Under the pieces are notes generated by a model, which did not search any database, had not been told where the DNA came from, and worked only from the letters and a program-made list of their open reading frames with translations. A program made the translations under genes and the position numbers. Shown one piece after another: positions 7,078 to 14,440 of a DNA stretch of 14,742 nt. The DNA is from Clostridiales bacterium (GTDB lineage: Bacteria; Bacillota; Clostridia; Oscillospirales; CAG-272): positions 1-14,742 of the forward strand of contig SFNW01000039.1 of assembly GCA_004554105.1 (NCBI GenBank), written 5' to 3'. The first letter of the stretch is position 1; the number at the start of each line of letters is the position of its first letter.

Positions 7078-8394
7078 TTAGGCTTTAATTGCGCGGACGG
7101 CTTCTTCGACCGTGAGAAGCTGCTGCTCGCCGGTCTCCATATTCTTGAGCGTGAGCTTGCCCGCCGCCGCCTCGTCCTCGCCGACGAGCGCGACGAACGG
7201 AATGCCGCTGCGGTTGGCAAACTTCATCTTCGGCTTCATGCCCTTGTCGAGGCAGTAGACGTCGACGTTCAGCCCCGCCGCACGCAGCGCGGACGCGCTT
7301 TGCAGGACGAAATTCATGTGCGCCTTGTCGGTCGGGACGAACAATACGTCGCACAGGCTCTTTTTCGTGTCCGAAATGATATTCTCGGCGCGAAGCTGCG
7401 AGAACAGACGCGTCAGCCCAATCGAAATGCCGATGCCGGGCAGACGGTCGTCGGTGTAATACCCGGTCAGATTGTCATAGCGCCCGCCCGAGCAGACGCT
7501 GCCGAGCGCGGGGTAATCAACGAGTTTGGTCTCGTAGACCGTGCCGGTGTAGTAATCCAGTCCGCGCGCAATCGTCAAATCAATGGCGATATTCTTTTCG
7601 GGAATGCCGTAGAGATACGCATAGCCGATGACCTTCTCCAGTTCGTCCACGCCCTCGCGGTAAACCGCATCGTCACAGCCGAAGGACTTCAGCGAAGCGA
7701 GAATCTCCGCGTTCGTACCCGAAATGCCGATAAAGCGCAGAATCGTGTCCGCCGCATCGCCCGTCACGCCGTATTCGGCAAGCTCGGCGCGCACCTTGTC
7801 CGCGCCGATTTTTTCGAGCTTGTCGATGGTGCGGAGAATGTCGCCGATGCAGTCGGCAAAGCCGAGCGAGCGAAAGAAGCCGTTGAGCACCTTGCGGTTG
7901 TTCAGGCGAATCACGAAGTCGCCGAACGCGAGCTTGGTGAACACATTGTAAATCACGGCGGGCATCTCGGCGTCATACATGAGGTCAAGCTCCTCCGAGC
8001 CGATGATGTCGATGTCACACTGGTAGAATTCGCGGAAACGCCCCTTCTGCGGGCGCTCGCCGCGGTAGACCTTGCTCATCTGATAGCGCTTGAACGGGAA
8101 AACGAGGTCTGCCTTGTGCTGCGCGACGTAGCGTGCGAGCGGCACGGTGAGGTCGAAGCGCAGCGCCAGATCGGCGTCGCCCTTGGTAAAGCGGTAAATC
8201 TGCTTTTCGGTCTCGCCGCCTGCCTTGGCGAGCAGCACCGGCGCGTACTCAATCACCGGCGTGTCGAGCGGCAGAAAGCCGAAGCTCTCGTACACCGCGC
8301 GAATGGTATCGTACATTTTGTTGAACAGAATCTGGTCGGGGGGCAAAAGCTCCATCGTCCCCTGCAGCGTGCGGGGTTCTACTTTTTCGGACAT
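7078..8394 (-). CDS. hisS: Histidine-tRNA ligase
   Basis: 438 residues. This class II aminoacyl-tRNA synthetase attaches histidine to tRNA-His in the cytoplasm using ATP. Visible landmarks are: RTLQGTMELLPPD at the N-terminus; RFDLTVPLARYV (79-90); motif 2 with the ATP-binding arginine (YRGERPQKGRFREFYQCDID, 110-129); the HisA signature ARGLDYYTGTVYE (276-288); SVCSGGRYDNL; and motif 3 LPGIGISIGLTRL (318-330). The C-terminal anticodon-binding domain starts near 345 (CDVLFVPTD). Length is near the bacterial norm of about 420-430. From memory, FYQCDIDIIG and LDYYTG resemble the Bacteroidetes/eukaryote-like HisRS type more than the E. coli type (LDYYNRT). AGAGGAG lies 8 bases before the ATG. The ABC exporter gene ends only 34 bases upstream, so the two are probably co-transcribed. 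aspS, a frequent partner, is absent here. Confidence 0.97.
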   Translation of the reverse strand: MSEKVEPRTLQGTMELLPPDQILFNKMYDTIRAVYESFGFLPLDTPVIEYAPVLLAKAGGETEKQIYRFTKGDADLALRFDLTVPLARYVAQHKADLVFPFKRYQMSKVYRGERPQKGRFREFYQCDIDIIGSEELDLMYDAEMPAVIYNVFTKLAFGDFVIRLNNRKVLNGFFRSLGFADCIGDILRTIDKLEKIGADKVRAELAEYGVTGDAADTILRFIGISGTNAEILASLKSFGCDDAVYREGVDELEKVIGYAYLYGIPEKNIAIDLTIARGLDYYTGTVYETKLVDYPALGSVCSGGRYDNLTGYYTDDRLPGIGISIGLTRLFSQLRAENIISDTKKSLCDVLFVPTDKAHMNFVLQSASALRAAGLNVDVYCLDKGMKPKMKFANRSGIPFVALVGEDEAAAGKLTLKNMETGEQQLLTVEEAVRAIKA

Positions 8395-8428
8395 ACGTTT
8401 ATCTCCTCTGTATGTTTCGGTCGAGTTT

Positions 8429-10147
8429 TCAGGTGCGGAACTGGTAGTCGTACAGCTCCTTATAAATGCCGTCGGCGCGCATCAGTTCCTCGTGCGTGCC
8501 GCGCTCGCGAATGCCCTCGTCGGTCATGACGATGATTTCGTCCGCGCGCTTGACGGTTGAGAGACGGTGCGCGACGACAATCGTCGTTCTGCCGACGCAG
8601 AGCGCGTCAAGGCTCTCGGTAATCAGTTTTTCGGTGACGTTGTCGAGCGCGCTCGTCGCCTCGTCGAGAATCAGAATCTTCGGATTTTTCAGAAAGACGC
8701 GCGCAATGGCGACGCGCTGCTTCTGTCCGCCCGAAAGCTTGACGCCGCGTTCGCCCACCTCGGTGTCGTAGCCGTCCGGCAGGCTCATGATGTAATCGTG
8801 AATGTTGGCGCGCTTTGCGGCTTCAATCATCTCTTCTTCGCTGACTGTGCCCGCGCCGTAGGTGATGTTGTCGCGGATGGTTGAGTCAAACAGGAAAACG
8901 TCCTGCGAGACAATACCGACGCCGCGGCGCAGCGAATCGAGCGTCAGAGAGCGAATATCGCGCCCGTCAATCGTCACGCTGCCGCCCTCGATGTCGTAAA
9001 AGCGCGGAATGATGTTGCAAATCGTCGATTTGCCGCCGCCCGACGGTCCGACAAGCGCAAGCGTATGCCCCGCTTCAATCCTGAACGAGAGGTCGTGCAG
9101 AATCTCTTTCGATTCGCCGTAGCGGAAGCTGACGTCACGGAACTCGATGTCCCCGCGCACCTCGCCGAGCGGCTCGGCGTCGGGCGCATCGGCTTCGACC
9201 GGCAAATCCATGATGCTGCAAAAGCGCTCAAAGCCGCTCATGCCGTTTTGGAACTGCTCGACGAAATTGACGATGCGGTTAATCGGGTCGGTAAAGACGT
9301 TGACGTAAATCAGAAACGCCGCGAAGTCGCCGGGCGTAATCTTGCCGTAGATGCAGAACAGCCCGCCCGAAACCAAGGTGAGCAGTTTCAGAAGATCGAA
9401 CAGAAAGGTCGAATCGCTGTGGAACTGCGCCATCGCGCGGAGGGCGCGGGCGCGTACCCGGACGTAGGACTTGGTCACGCCGTCGAACTTTTGGTTTTCG
9501 TAATCCTCGGCGACATACGCCTTGGTGACCCGCACGCCCGACAGGCTGTTTTCAATCGAGGCGTTGATGACGGCGTTCTCGGCGCGCATGGCGCGGAATT
9601 CGACGCTCATTTTCTTCCGCATGTGCATGGCAAAGACGACCATGATCGGAATAAAGGCGAAAATAATCAGCGTCAGCCACAGATTGACGCTCGCCATCAG
9701 GGCAAACGAGCCGACAAGCAGCACCGCCGCGAGGAACAAATCCTCGGGTCCGTGATGCGCCAGTTCCGAGACGTCGAGCAGGTCGCTGACAATGCGCGAA
9801 ATCAGCGCACCAGTCTTGTTGTTGTCAAAATAGCTGAACGGGAGCCGCTCGATATGAGCGAACAAATCGCGGCGCATATCCGCCTGCATATCGGTCGCCA
9901 TGCGGTGTCCGTAGTCCTGGATAAAATAGTTCATATACCGCTTGCCGATGTACAAAACAATCAGCACGGCGGAAAAAATCAGAATCGCGCGGACGTTTCC
10001 CCCCGGGATAAAGTCGTCGATGATGACGCCGGTCAGCTTCGGGTAAAACAGATTGCAGAGTGCCACGCCGAGCGCACACAGCATATCCAGGCAGAACAGC
10101 CCGAGATACGGCTTGTAATACGCGCAAAAACGCTTGAGTGTCTTCAT
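8429..10147 (-). CDS. ABC exporter with fused membrane and ATPase domains (half-transporter)
   Basis: 572 residues from ATG at 10147, with GGAGG 6 bases upstream. An in-frame GTG at 10171 was rejected because it lies at the predicted transcription start. Residues 1-310 are a six-helix type I exporter domain (helices near 12-35, 52-72, 136-156, 158-178, 247-268, 275-292). Residues 333-572 are the ATPase: Walker A GPSGGGKST (367-375), Q-loop Gln415, signature LSGGQ (471-475), Walker B ILILDE with catalytic Glu496, and His527 of the H-loop. All catalytic elements are intact, so a homodimer is likely. Relatives are the MsbA/LmrA/BmrA multidrug or lipid exporters; the substrate cannot be told from sequence. 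It is the first gene of a probable operon with hisS and has a good sigma-A promoter. Confidence 0.94.
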   Translation of the reverse strand: MKTLKRFCAYYKPYLGLFCLDMLCALGVALCNLFYPKLTGVIIDDFIPGGNVRAILIFSAVLIVLYIGKRYMNYFIQDYGHRMATDMQADMRRDLFAHIERLPFSYFDNNKTGALISRIVSDLLDVSELAHHGPEDLFLAAVLLVGSFALMASVNLWLTLIIFAFIPIMVVFAMHMRKKMSVEFRAMRAENAVINASIENSLSGVRVTKAYVAEDYENQKFDGVTKSYVRVRARALRAMAQFHSDSTFLFDLLKLLTLVSGGLFCIYGKITPGDFAAFLIYVNVFTDPINRIVNFVEQFQNGMSGFERFCSIMDLPVEADAPDAEPLGEVRGDIEFRDVSFRYGESKEILHDLSFRIEAGHTLALVGPSGGGKSTICNIIPRFYDIEGGSVTIDGRDIRSLTLDSLRRGVGIVSQDVFLFDSTIRDNITYGAGTVSEEEMIEAAKRANIHDYIMSLPDGYDTEVGERGVKLSGGQKQRVAIARVFLKNPKILILDEATSALDNVTEKLITESLDALCVGRTTIVVAHRLSTVKRADEIIVMTDEGIRERGTHEELMRADGIYKELYDYQFRT

Positions 10148-10176
10148 TTTCTTCCTCCAAAATCCAAACACCGTCT

Positions 10177-10205
10177 ATTATATATGAAAGTTTTGGAGAA
10201 GTCAA
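10177..10205 (-). promoter_or_regulatory. Promoter of the ABC exporter-hisS operon
   Basis: TTGACT (10205-10200), 17-base spacer, perfect TATAAT (10182-10177) on the minus strand, 29 bases before the ATG at 10147. Most of the spacer is the terminal inverted repeat of the element at 10186-10303. Confidence 0.85.
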
Positions 10206-10303
10206 CAGCAAACAGACCGGTGCGAAAGGTTGCGGGGCGTTGCCCCGCGCCCCACCCAAGGGGCTTTTTGTAAAAAGCCCCTTGGGAATCCCCAAAAACT
10301 TTC
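10186..10303. repeat. Inverted-repeat element with two internal hairpins, next to the exporter promoter
   Basis: GAAAGTTTTGGAGA (10186-10199) and TCCCCAAAAACTTTC (10289-10303) are imperfect inverted termini. They enclose GCGGGGC-GTT-GCCCCGC (10232-10248) and a perfect 15-bp palindrome arm pair CCCAAGGGGCTTTTT / AAAAAGCCCCTTGGG (10255-10269, 10272-10286). From memory, similar 'CAAGGGGCTTTTT' elements are scattered through Clostridia genomes. On the minus strand the larger hairpin could also act as a terminator ahead of the exporter promoter. Confidence 0.6.
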
Positions 10304-10361
10304 AAAAAGGGGAAGGACGATTTTTATGCTTGTCCGAAAACGCCTATCCGCCGGTTTTCGC

Positions 10362-10391
10362 AAAAAACGCCGCCCGCAGGCGGCGTTTTTT
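10362..10391 (-). terminator. Terminator of the P-loop ATPase gene
   Basis: A 13-bp perfect stem AAAAAACGCCGCC / GGCGGCGTTTTTT (10362-10374, 10379-10391) with loop CGCA begins 4 bases after the stop codon at 10396. T6 runs exist on both strands, so it could also work in reverse. Confidence 0.88.
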
Positions 10392-10395
10392 CAAA

Positions 10396-11388
10396 TTACA
10401 GCCCCAGTCTTGCGAACAGGGCTTCGCTCTCGCGGTCGACGCGGGCATAGTCGACGAACGGGCGGTAGATTGCCTCGATGTTGTCGTGTACGGCAAGGCA
10501 GGCGGCAAGCTCCTCGGTCGCGCGGGCGACAAGCGCACGGCTTTCGCCTGCGGCGTAGGCGACGAAGTCGGGCAGCGGCGCGCGCAAAAATCCGATCGCG
10601 TCGTCCGCGCCGTCCTCGGTATTGCAGAGCGCGAGCCCTTTTTCGGGAAGAAGGACGCGGCGCGGAATTTCGGGCAGGATAAAGTCGTCGAGCAGCGTCA
10701 CTGCCCTGCCCGCGGCAAGGCTTGCCGCCTCGCGCAGGACAACCGCGCCGACCGCGCCGTGAAAATGCCGACAGTCGGCAAGCCCGAGCGTATCCGCAAG
10801 GTCGACCACGCCCTTCGGCGTAGCGGAGCGGCAGAACAGCCGACGGCTCTCCCCCGCCCTCTCCGCCGCGAAGAGCGGCGCAAGATACGCCCGCACGGCG
10901 GCAAGGTCTACAGAAGCCGCCGCGGCGTCGACCGCCGCCTGTGCAAGCGACCGTGCGGCGGCAAGGCAGGCGTAGGCGCGGTCGTAATGCGTTCGGTTTT
11001 CGGCAAACAGCGCGCGCAGTGCATCGGCCTTCCCCATAAATTCCGCGTGGTGCAGAAAATGCCCGAGGTCGACAACCTCATCGCACGCACCGGGAATGAC
11101 CGGGTCAATCGAGTGCGGCGCGGTGCCGTCGAGCAGCACGGCGTGCAGTGCGGGAACGCGCACCGCGTCAAAGCTGTCGGGGTCGCTCGCACAGCGGAAT
11201 TCCTCAACCGCAAGCCCCCGCGCGGCGGCGCGCTCGGCGACCTTGCGCATCAGCGTACTTTTGCCGACGCCCGGACCGCCCTTTAGGACATAGGTGTAGT
11301 GCTGCTCCGCCTCGTGCGGCACAATGCCCGAAAAGCGGCTGACAAATCCGACGCCGGTATTCGCGCCGGGAAAATAGGTTGCGTTCAT
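10396..11388 (-). CDS. P-loop ATPase of the PRK06851 type, function unknown
   Basis: 330 residues. GGAGG lies 7 bases before the ATG. The N-terminal half has a clear Walker A GGPGVGKS (37-44, after YTYVLK) and a Walker B-like strand AVLLDGTAPHSIDP (83-96). The pattern 'KGGPGxGKSTLM...DGTAPH..DP' matches, from memory, a conserved but uncharacterised Bacillota family. In that family a second, related half usually follows. Here the second half begins near RRLFCRSATPKGVVDLADTL (182-201), but where a P-loop would be expected the sequence reads HGAVGAVVLREA, without the Lys-Ser/Thr. This copy therefore looks unable to bind nucleotide in the normal way (inference). No signal peptide or membrane segment, so cytoplasmic. 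It stands alone between its own terminator and a repeat-rich spacer; no clear promoter was found. The substrate is unknown. Confidence 0.78.
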   Translation of the reverse strand: MNATYFPGANTGVGFVSRFSGIVPHEAEQHYTYVLKGGPGVGKSTLMRKVAERAAARGLAVEEFRCASDPDSFDAVRVPALHAVLLDGTAPHSIDPVIPGACDEVVDLGHFLHHAEFMGKADALRALFAENRTHYDRAYACLAAARSLAQAAVDAAAASVDLAAVRAYLAPLFAAERAGESRRLFCRSATPKGVVDLADTLGLADCRHFHGAVGAVVLREAASLAAGRAVTLLDDFILPEIPRRVLLPEKGLALCNTEDGADDAIGFLRAPLPDFVAYAAGESRALVARATEELAACLAVHDNIEAIYRPFVDYARVDRESEALFARLGL

Positions 11389-11541
11389 AAAATCCCCTCC
11401 GCAAAACAGATTACGCTACAGTGTATGCAAAATTCCGCCGTGCGAAACGGATTTACGAAGAGCAAAAGAAAAAAACGGAACCCGTAGGGGCGGATTTCTA
11501 TATCCGCCCGTTTCAAGTGTAACCCGAAACCGCTTTCACCG

Positions 11542-11569
11542 AAAAAATCCCCGCCGAAGCGGGGATTTT
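11542..11569 (-). terminator. Terminator downstream of the aspartate aminotransferase gene
   Basis: An 11-bp perfect stem AAAATCCCCGC / GCGGGGATTTT (11544-11554, 11559-11569) with loop CGAA is followed by six T on the minus strand. It lies about 170 bases after the stop at 11739, with the structured repeat in between, so the repeat is probably transcribed in the mRNA 3' end. Confidence 0.78.
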
Positions 11570-11597
11570 CCGAACTTGTAAACAGGTCTGCTTTCGT

Positions 11598-11705
11598 GCC
11601 TCCCTCTTTGAGGGAGGTGTCGCCGAATGGCGACGGAAGGAGTCTATAACAAACCGTAAAACTCCTTCAGTCGGCTACGCCGACAGCTCCCTCGGAGAGG
11701 GAGCC
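11598..11705. repeat. Multi-hairpin intergenic repeat, copy A
   Basis: 108 bases that match copy B (14564-14669) in the same orientation. In order it contains CCTCCCTC-TTT-GAGGGAGG, GTCGCC-GAAT-GGCGAC, the long-range pair GAAGGAGT...ACTCCTTC, GTCGGC-TAC-GCCGAC and CTCCCTC-GGA-GAGGGAG. The whole unit is roughly symmetrical, like a cruciform or MITE-like element. There is no coding capacity. Confidence 0.85.
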
Positions 11706-11738
11706 TGTATGATCGCCAAGCCCAATTTTTCAATATCT

Positions 11739-13019
11739 TTACTCTGCCAGCATTTTTTCGAGCGAGGCGAGGCGGACGCAGGCGGAGAGTGCCTGAATGC
11801 AGACCTCCAGCTCGTGCGCGGGCGAATAGGTCGGCGCAAGGCGCAGATTTGCGTCGCGCGGGTCCTTGCCGTAGGGGTAGGTCGCGCCCGCACCGGTCAG
11901 GACGACGCCCGCCTGCTTCATCAGGCTCCAGACGCGCTTTGCGCAGCCGTCCATGACGGTAAGGCTGATGAAATAGCCGCCGTTCGGCTTGGTCCAGCTT
12001 GCGATGCCCAGCCCGCCCAGTTCGGCTTCAAGTGCCTCAAACACGATGTCAAACTTCGGACGAATGATTTCGGCGTGCCGCTGCATCAGCTCGTGAATAT
12101 GCGTGGCGTCCTTGAGGTAGCGCGCATGGCGAAGCTGATTGAGCTTGTCGAAGCTGATCGTCTGAATGCCGATGATCTTCTTTGCCTGCGCCATATTGCG
12201 CGGGCTAAGCGCCATGGCGGCGATACCGCTGCCCGGGAAGGTCACCTTCGAGGTCGAGGTGAAGCAGAGAATGCGGTCCTCGGTGCCGTACCGCTGACCG
12301 AACTCAAAGATGTTTGCGAGTTTTTCCTCGCTGTAGATGTCGTGTACGCAGTAGGCATTGTCCCAAATAATGCGGAAATCGGGCGCGGCGCACTCCATCT
12401 TGGCAAGGCGGCGCACGATGTCGCGCGGGTAAGTCACGCCGGTCGGATTCGAATACTTCGGCACGCAGATCATGCCCTTGACGTCGGGGTCGCGTGCCAA
12501 CTCCTCGATGCGGTCGATGTCGGGCAGACCGTTTTCGAGGTACTCGACCGTAATCATCTCGATGCCGAGCGATTCAAGCATGGCGAAATGGCGGTCGTAG
12601 CCGGGCGCGGGGCAGATAAACTTCACCTTGTCCAGCTTGCACCACGGCACATCGACGCCGGGCGCACCGTGCAGCATCAGGCGCGTGAGCGCATCGTAAA
12701 TCATATTCAGGCTCGAGTTGCCGCCGACGAAAATCCAGTCGGCGGGCAAGTCCAGAAGCTCGGCAAAGAGCGCCTTCGCCTCGGGAATGCCGTCGAGCAT
12801 TCCGTAATTGCGGTAGTCGAAGCCGGTGTCGCCGACATAATCGCCGTGCTCACCGGTTAATACCGTAAACATCTCGTTGGACAAATCGAGCTGCTCGCCT
12901 ATAGGCTTGCCGCGCGAAAGGTCAAGCGACAGCTTGAGCTTGCACAGGCAGTCGAATTCGATCTGCGCACGCTTCAGTTGTTCTCTTTTCTCTTCGATGG
13001 AAAGTTCTGCGTACTTCAT
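11739..13019 (-). CDS. Aspartate aminotransferase, subgroup Ic (PLP fold type I)
   Basis: 426 residues from ATG at 13019, with AAGGAG about 4 bases upstream; an upstream in-frame start at 13043 would overlap asnS and was rejected. It transfers the amino group between aspartate and 2-oxoglutarate using pyridoxal phosphate. Family landmarks: LDLSRGKPIGEQLDLSN near the N-terminus, typical of the Pfam Asp_aminotransf group; YRNYGMLDG (69-77); KYSNPTGVTYPRD with Asn191; WDNAY with Asp220 and Tyr223; STSK with the Schiff-base Lys258; and NLRLAPTY with Arg393 for the substrate carboxylate. All key residues are present. It follows asnS by 20 bases in the same orientation, an operon joining aspartate metabolism to asparagine charging. 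Related alanine or MocR-like aminotransferases are possible, but the N-terminal signature favours this subgroup. Confidence 0.9.
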   Translation of the reverse strand: MKYAELSIEEKREQLKRAQIEFDCLCKLKLSLDLSRGKPIGEQLDLSNEMFTVLTGEHGDYVGDTGFDYRNYGMLDGIPEAKALFAELLDLPADWIFVGGNSSLNMIYDALTRLMLHGAPGVDVPWCKLDKVKFICPAPGYDRHFAMLESLGIEMITVEYLENGLPDIDRIEELARDPDVKGMICVPKYSNPTGVTYPRDIVRRLAKMECAAPDFRIIWDNAYCVHDIYSEEKLANIFEFGQRYGTEDRILCFTSTSKVTFPGSGIAAMALSPRNMAQAKKIIGIQTISFDKLNQLRHARYLKDATHIHELMQRHAEIIRPKFDIVFEALEAELGGLGIASWTKPNGGYFISLTVMDGCAKRVWSLMKQAGVVLTGAGATYPYGKDPRDANLRLAPTYSPAHELEVCIQALSACVRLASLEKMLAE

Positions 13020-13039
13020 AATGCTCCTTCGGGGTAAAG

Positions 13040-14434
13040 TCAAAAGTCTGCCGAGCCGGTCGTTCTCGGGAATGCTTCAACGTCGCGGATGTTCGAGACG
13101 CCGGTGATATACATGACAAGGCGCTCGAAGCCGAGACCGAAGCCGGCGTGCTTCGCACCGCCGAAGCGGCGCAAATCGAGATACCAGTCATAATCCTTTT
13201 CTTCAAGACCGAACTTCTTCATCGCGGCGAGCAGCATATCCAGCCGCTCTTCACGCTGCGAGCCGCCAATCAGCTCGCCGACGCCGGGAACGAGCATATC
13301 CATCGCGGCGACCGTCTTGCCGTCGTCGTTGAGGCGCATATAGAACGCCTTGATTTCGCGCGGGTAGTTCGTGACAAAGACCGGCTTGCCGAAAATCTTT
13401 TCGGTGAGGTAGCGCTCATGCTCGGTCTGCAAATCAATGCCCCACGAAACCGGGTACTCAAACTTGTTGCCGCTCTCTTTAAGCAGCTTGATTGCCTCGG
13501 TGTAGGTCACTCTGCCGAAATCGCTCGAAACAAGGTTCTGCAGGCGTTCAAGAAGCGTGTTGTCGAAGAACTGGTTAAAGAACGCCAGCTCCTGCGGGCA
13601 GCGCTCCATGACATGGCGAACGACGTGTTTAATCATCGCCTCGGCAATCTCCATGTCGTCCTCGAGGTCAGCGAACGCCATCTCGGGCTCCATCATCCAG
13701 AACTCGGCGGCATGACGCTGCGTGTTCGAACGCTCGGCGCGGAAGGTCGGACCGAAGGTGTAGACGTTGCCGAACGCGAGCGCGAAGCACTCGGCGTTGA
13801 GCTGACCCGAAACGGTCAGACTCGTCTTCTTGCCGAAGAAATCCTTCGTGAAGTCGACGCTGCCGTCCTCGTTCTTCGGCAAATCGTTCATGTCAAGCGA
13901 GGTGACATGGAACATTTCGCCTGCGCCCTCGCAGTCCGAGGTCGTGATAATCGGCGTGTTGACATAGACAAAGCCGCGCGAGTTGAAGAACTCGTGAATG
14001 GCATACGCGCACTCGCTGCGGACGCGGAAAACCGCGTTGAAGGTATTGGCACGCGGACGCAGATGCGCGATGGTGCGCAGAAATTCAAAGGAGTGCTTCT
14101 TCTTCTGAAGCGGGTAATCGGGGGAGGAAACGCCCTCGACCGTCACCTCGTCGGCTTTCAGTTCAAAGGGCTGCTTTGCCTCGGGGGTCAGCACGAGCGT
14201 CCCCTTGACCGAGAGTGCCGCGCCGACATTCTGCTTGGTAATCTCGGCGTAGTTTGCGATTTTGTCCGCCTCGATGACCACCTGCAAATTTTTGAAGCAG
14301 CTGCCGTCGTTCAGCTCGATAAAGCCGAACGCATTGCTGGCGCGAATCGAGCGCGCCCAGCCGCAGACGACGATTTCCTTGCCGTCAAAGTCGCCGCTCG
14401 ACAGATAAATGCTTTTGATTTGTGTCCGCTGCAT
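13040..14434 (-). CDS. asnS: Asparagine-tRNA ligase
   Basis: 464 residues from ATG at 14434. GAGGG lies 6 bases before this ATG, whereas an ATG two codons earlier (14440) would have the site directly abutting it, so 14434 is preferred. A class IIb synthetase that charges tRNA-Asn with asparagine. Residues about 20-103 form the OB-fold anticodon-binding domain (VVCGWARSIRASNAFGFIEL). The catalytic core has the QLNAE segment, motif 2 FRAERSNTQRHAAEFWMMEP (231-250) and motif 3 GFGLGFERLVMYI (431-443). The RHAAEFWM..PE and GELIGGSQREERL patterns separate AsnRS from AspRS. It is complete and of normal length. First gene of an operon with the aminotransferase. The leader is AT-rich with repeated ATACAAT, suggesting a promoter, but no T-box motif was seen. 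Confidence 0.96.
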   Translation of the reverse strand: MQRTQIKSIYLSSGDFDGKEIVVCGWARSIRASNAFGFIELNDGSCFKNLQVVIEADKIANYAEITKQNVGAALSVKGTLVLTPEAKQPFELKADEVTVEGVSSPDYPLQKKKHSFEFLRTIAHLRPRANTFNAVFRVRSECAYAIHEFFNSRGFVYVNTPIITTSDCEGAGEMFHVTSLDMNDLPKNEDGSVDFTKDFFGKKTSLTVSGQLNAECFALAFGNVYTFGPTFRAERSNTQRHAAEFWMMEPEMAFADLEDDMEIAEAMIKHVVRHVMERCPQELAFFNQFFDNTLLERLQNLVSSDFGRVTYTEAIKLLKESGNKFEYPVSWGIDLQTEHERYLTEKIFGKPVFVTNYPREIKAFYMRLNDDGKTVAAMDMLVPGVGELIGGSQREERLDMLLAAMKKFGLEEKDYDWYLDLRRFGGAKHAGFGLGFERLVMYITGVSNIRDVEAFPRTTGSADF

Positions 14435-14440
14435 ATTCAT

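Larger units (their letters stand above)
11389..11738. other. Repeat-rich intergenic spacer, no gene
   Basis: Between the aminotransferase stop and the ATPase start. It holds the multi-hairpin repeat copy at 11598-11705, a terminator at 11542-11569, a short inverted repeat GGGCGGAT-N6-ATCCGCCC at 11488-11509, and a purine-rich stretch near 11460-11477. No credible coding frame, tRNA or confident promoter was seen. Confidence 0.7.

Noticed and set aside
7300..8529. Long open frames opposite hisS, the exporter, asnS and the aminotransferase (for example 7300-8529 plus, 13148-14467 plus)
   Set aside because: They are mirror frames of strongly conserved genes in GC-rich DNA. Their translations are low-complexity (rich in Arg, Ala, Val) with no recognisable domain and no ribosome site.
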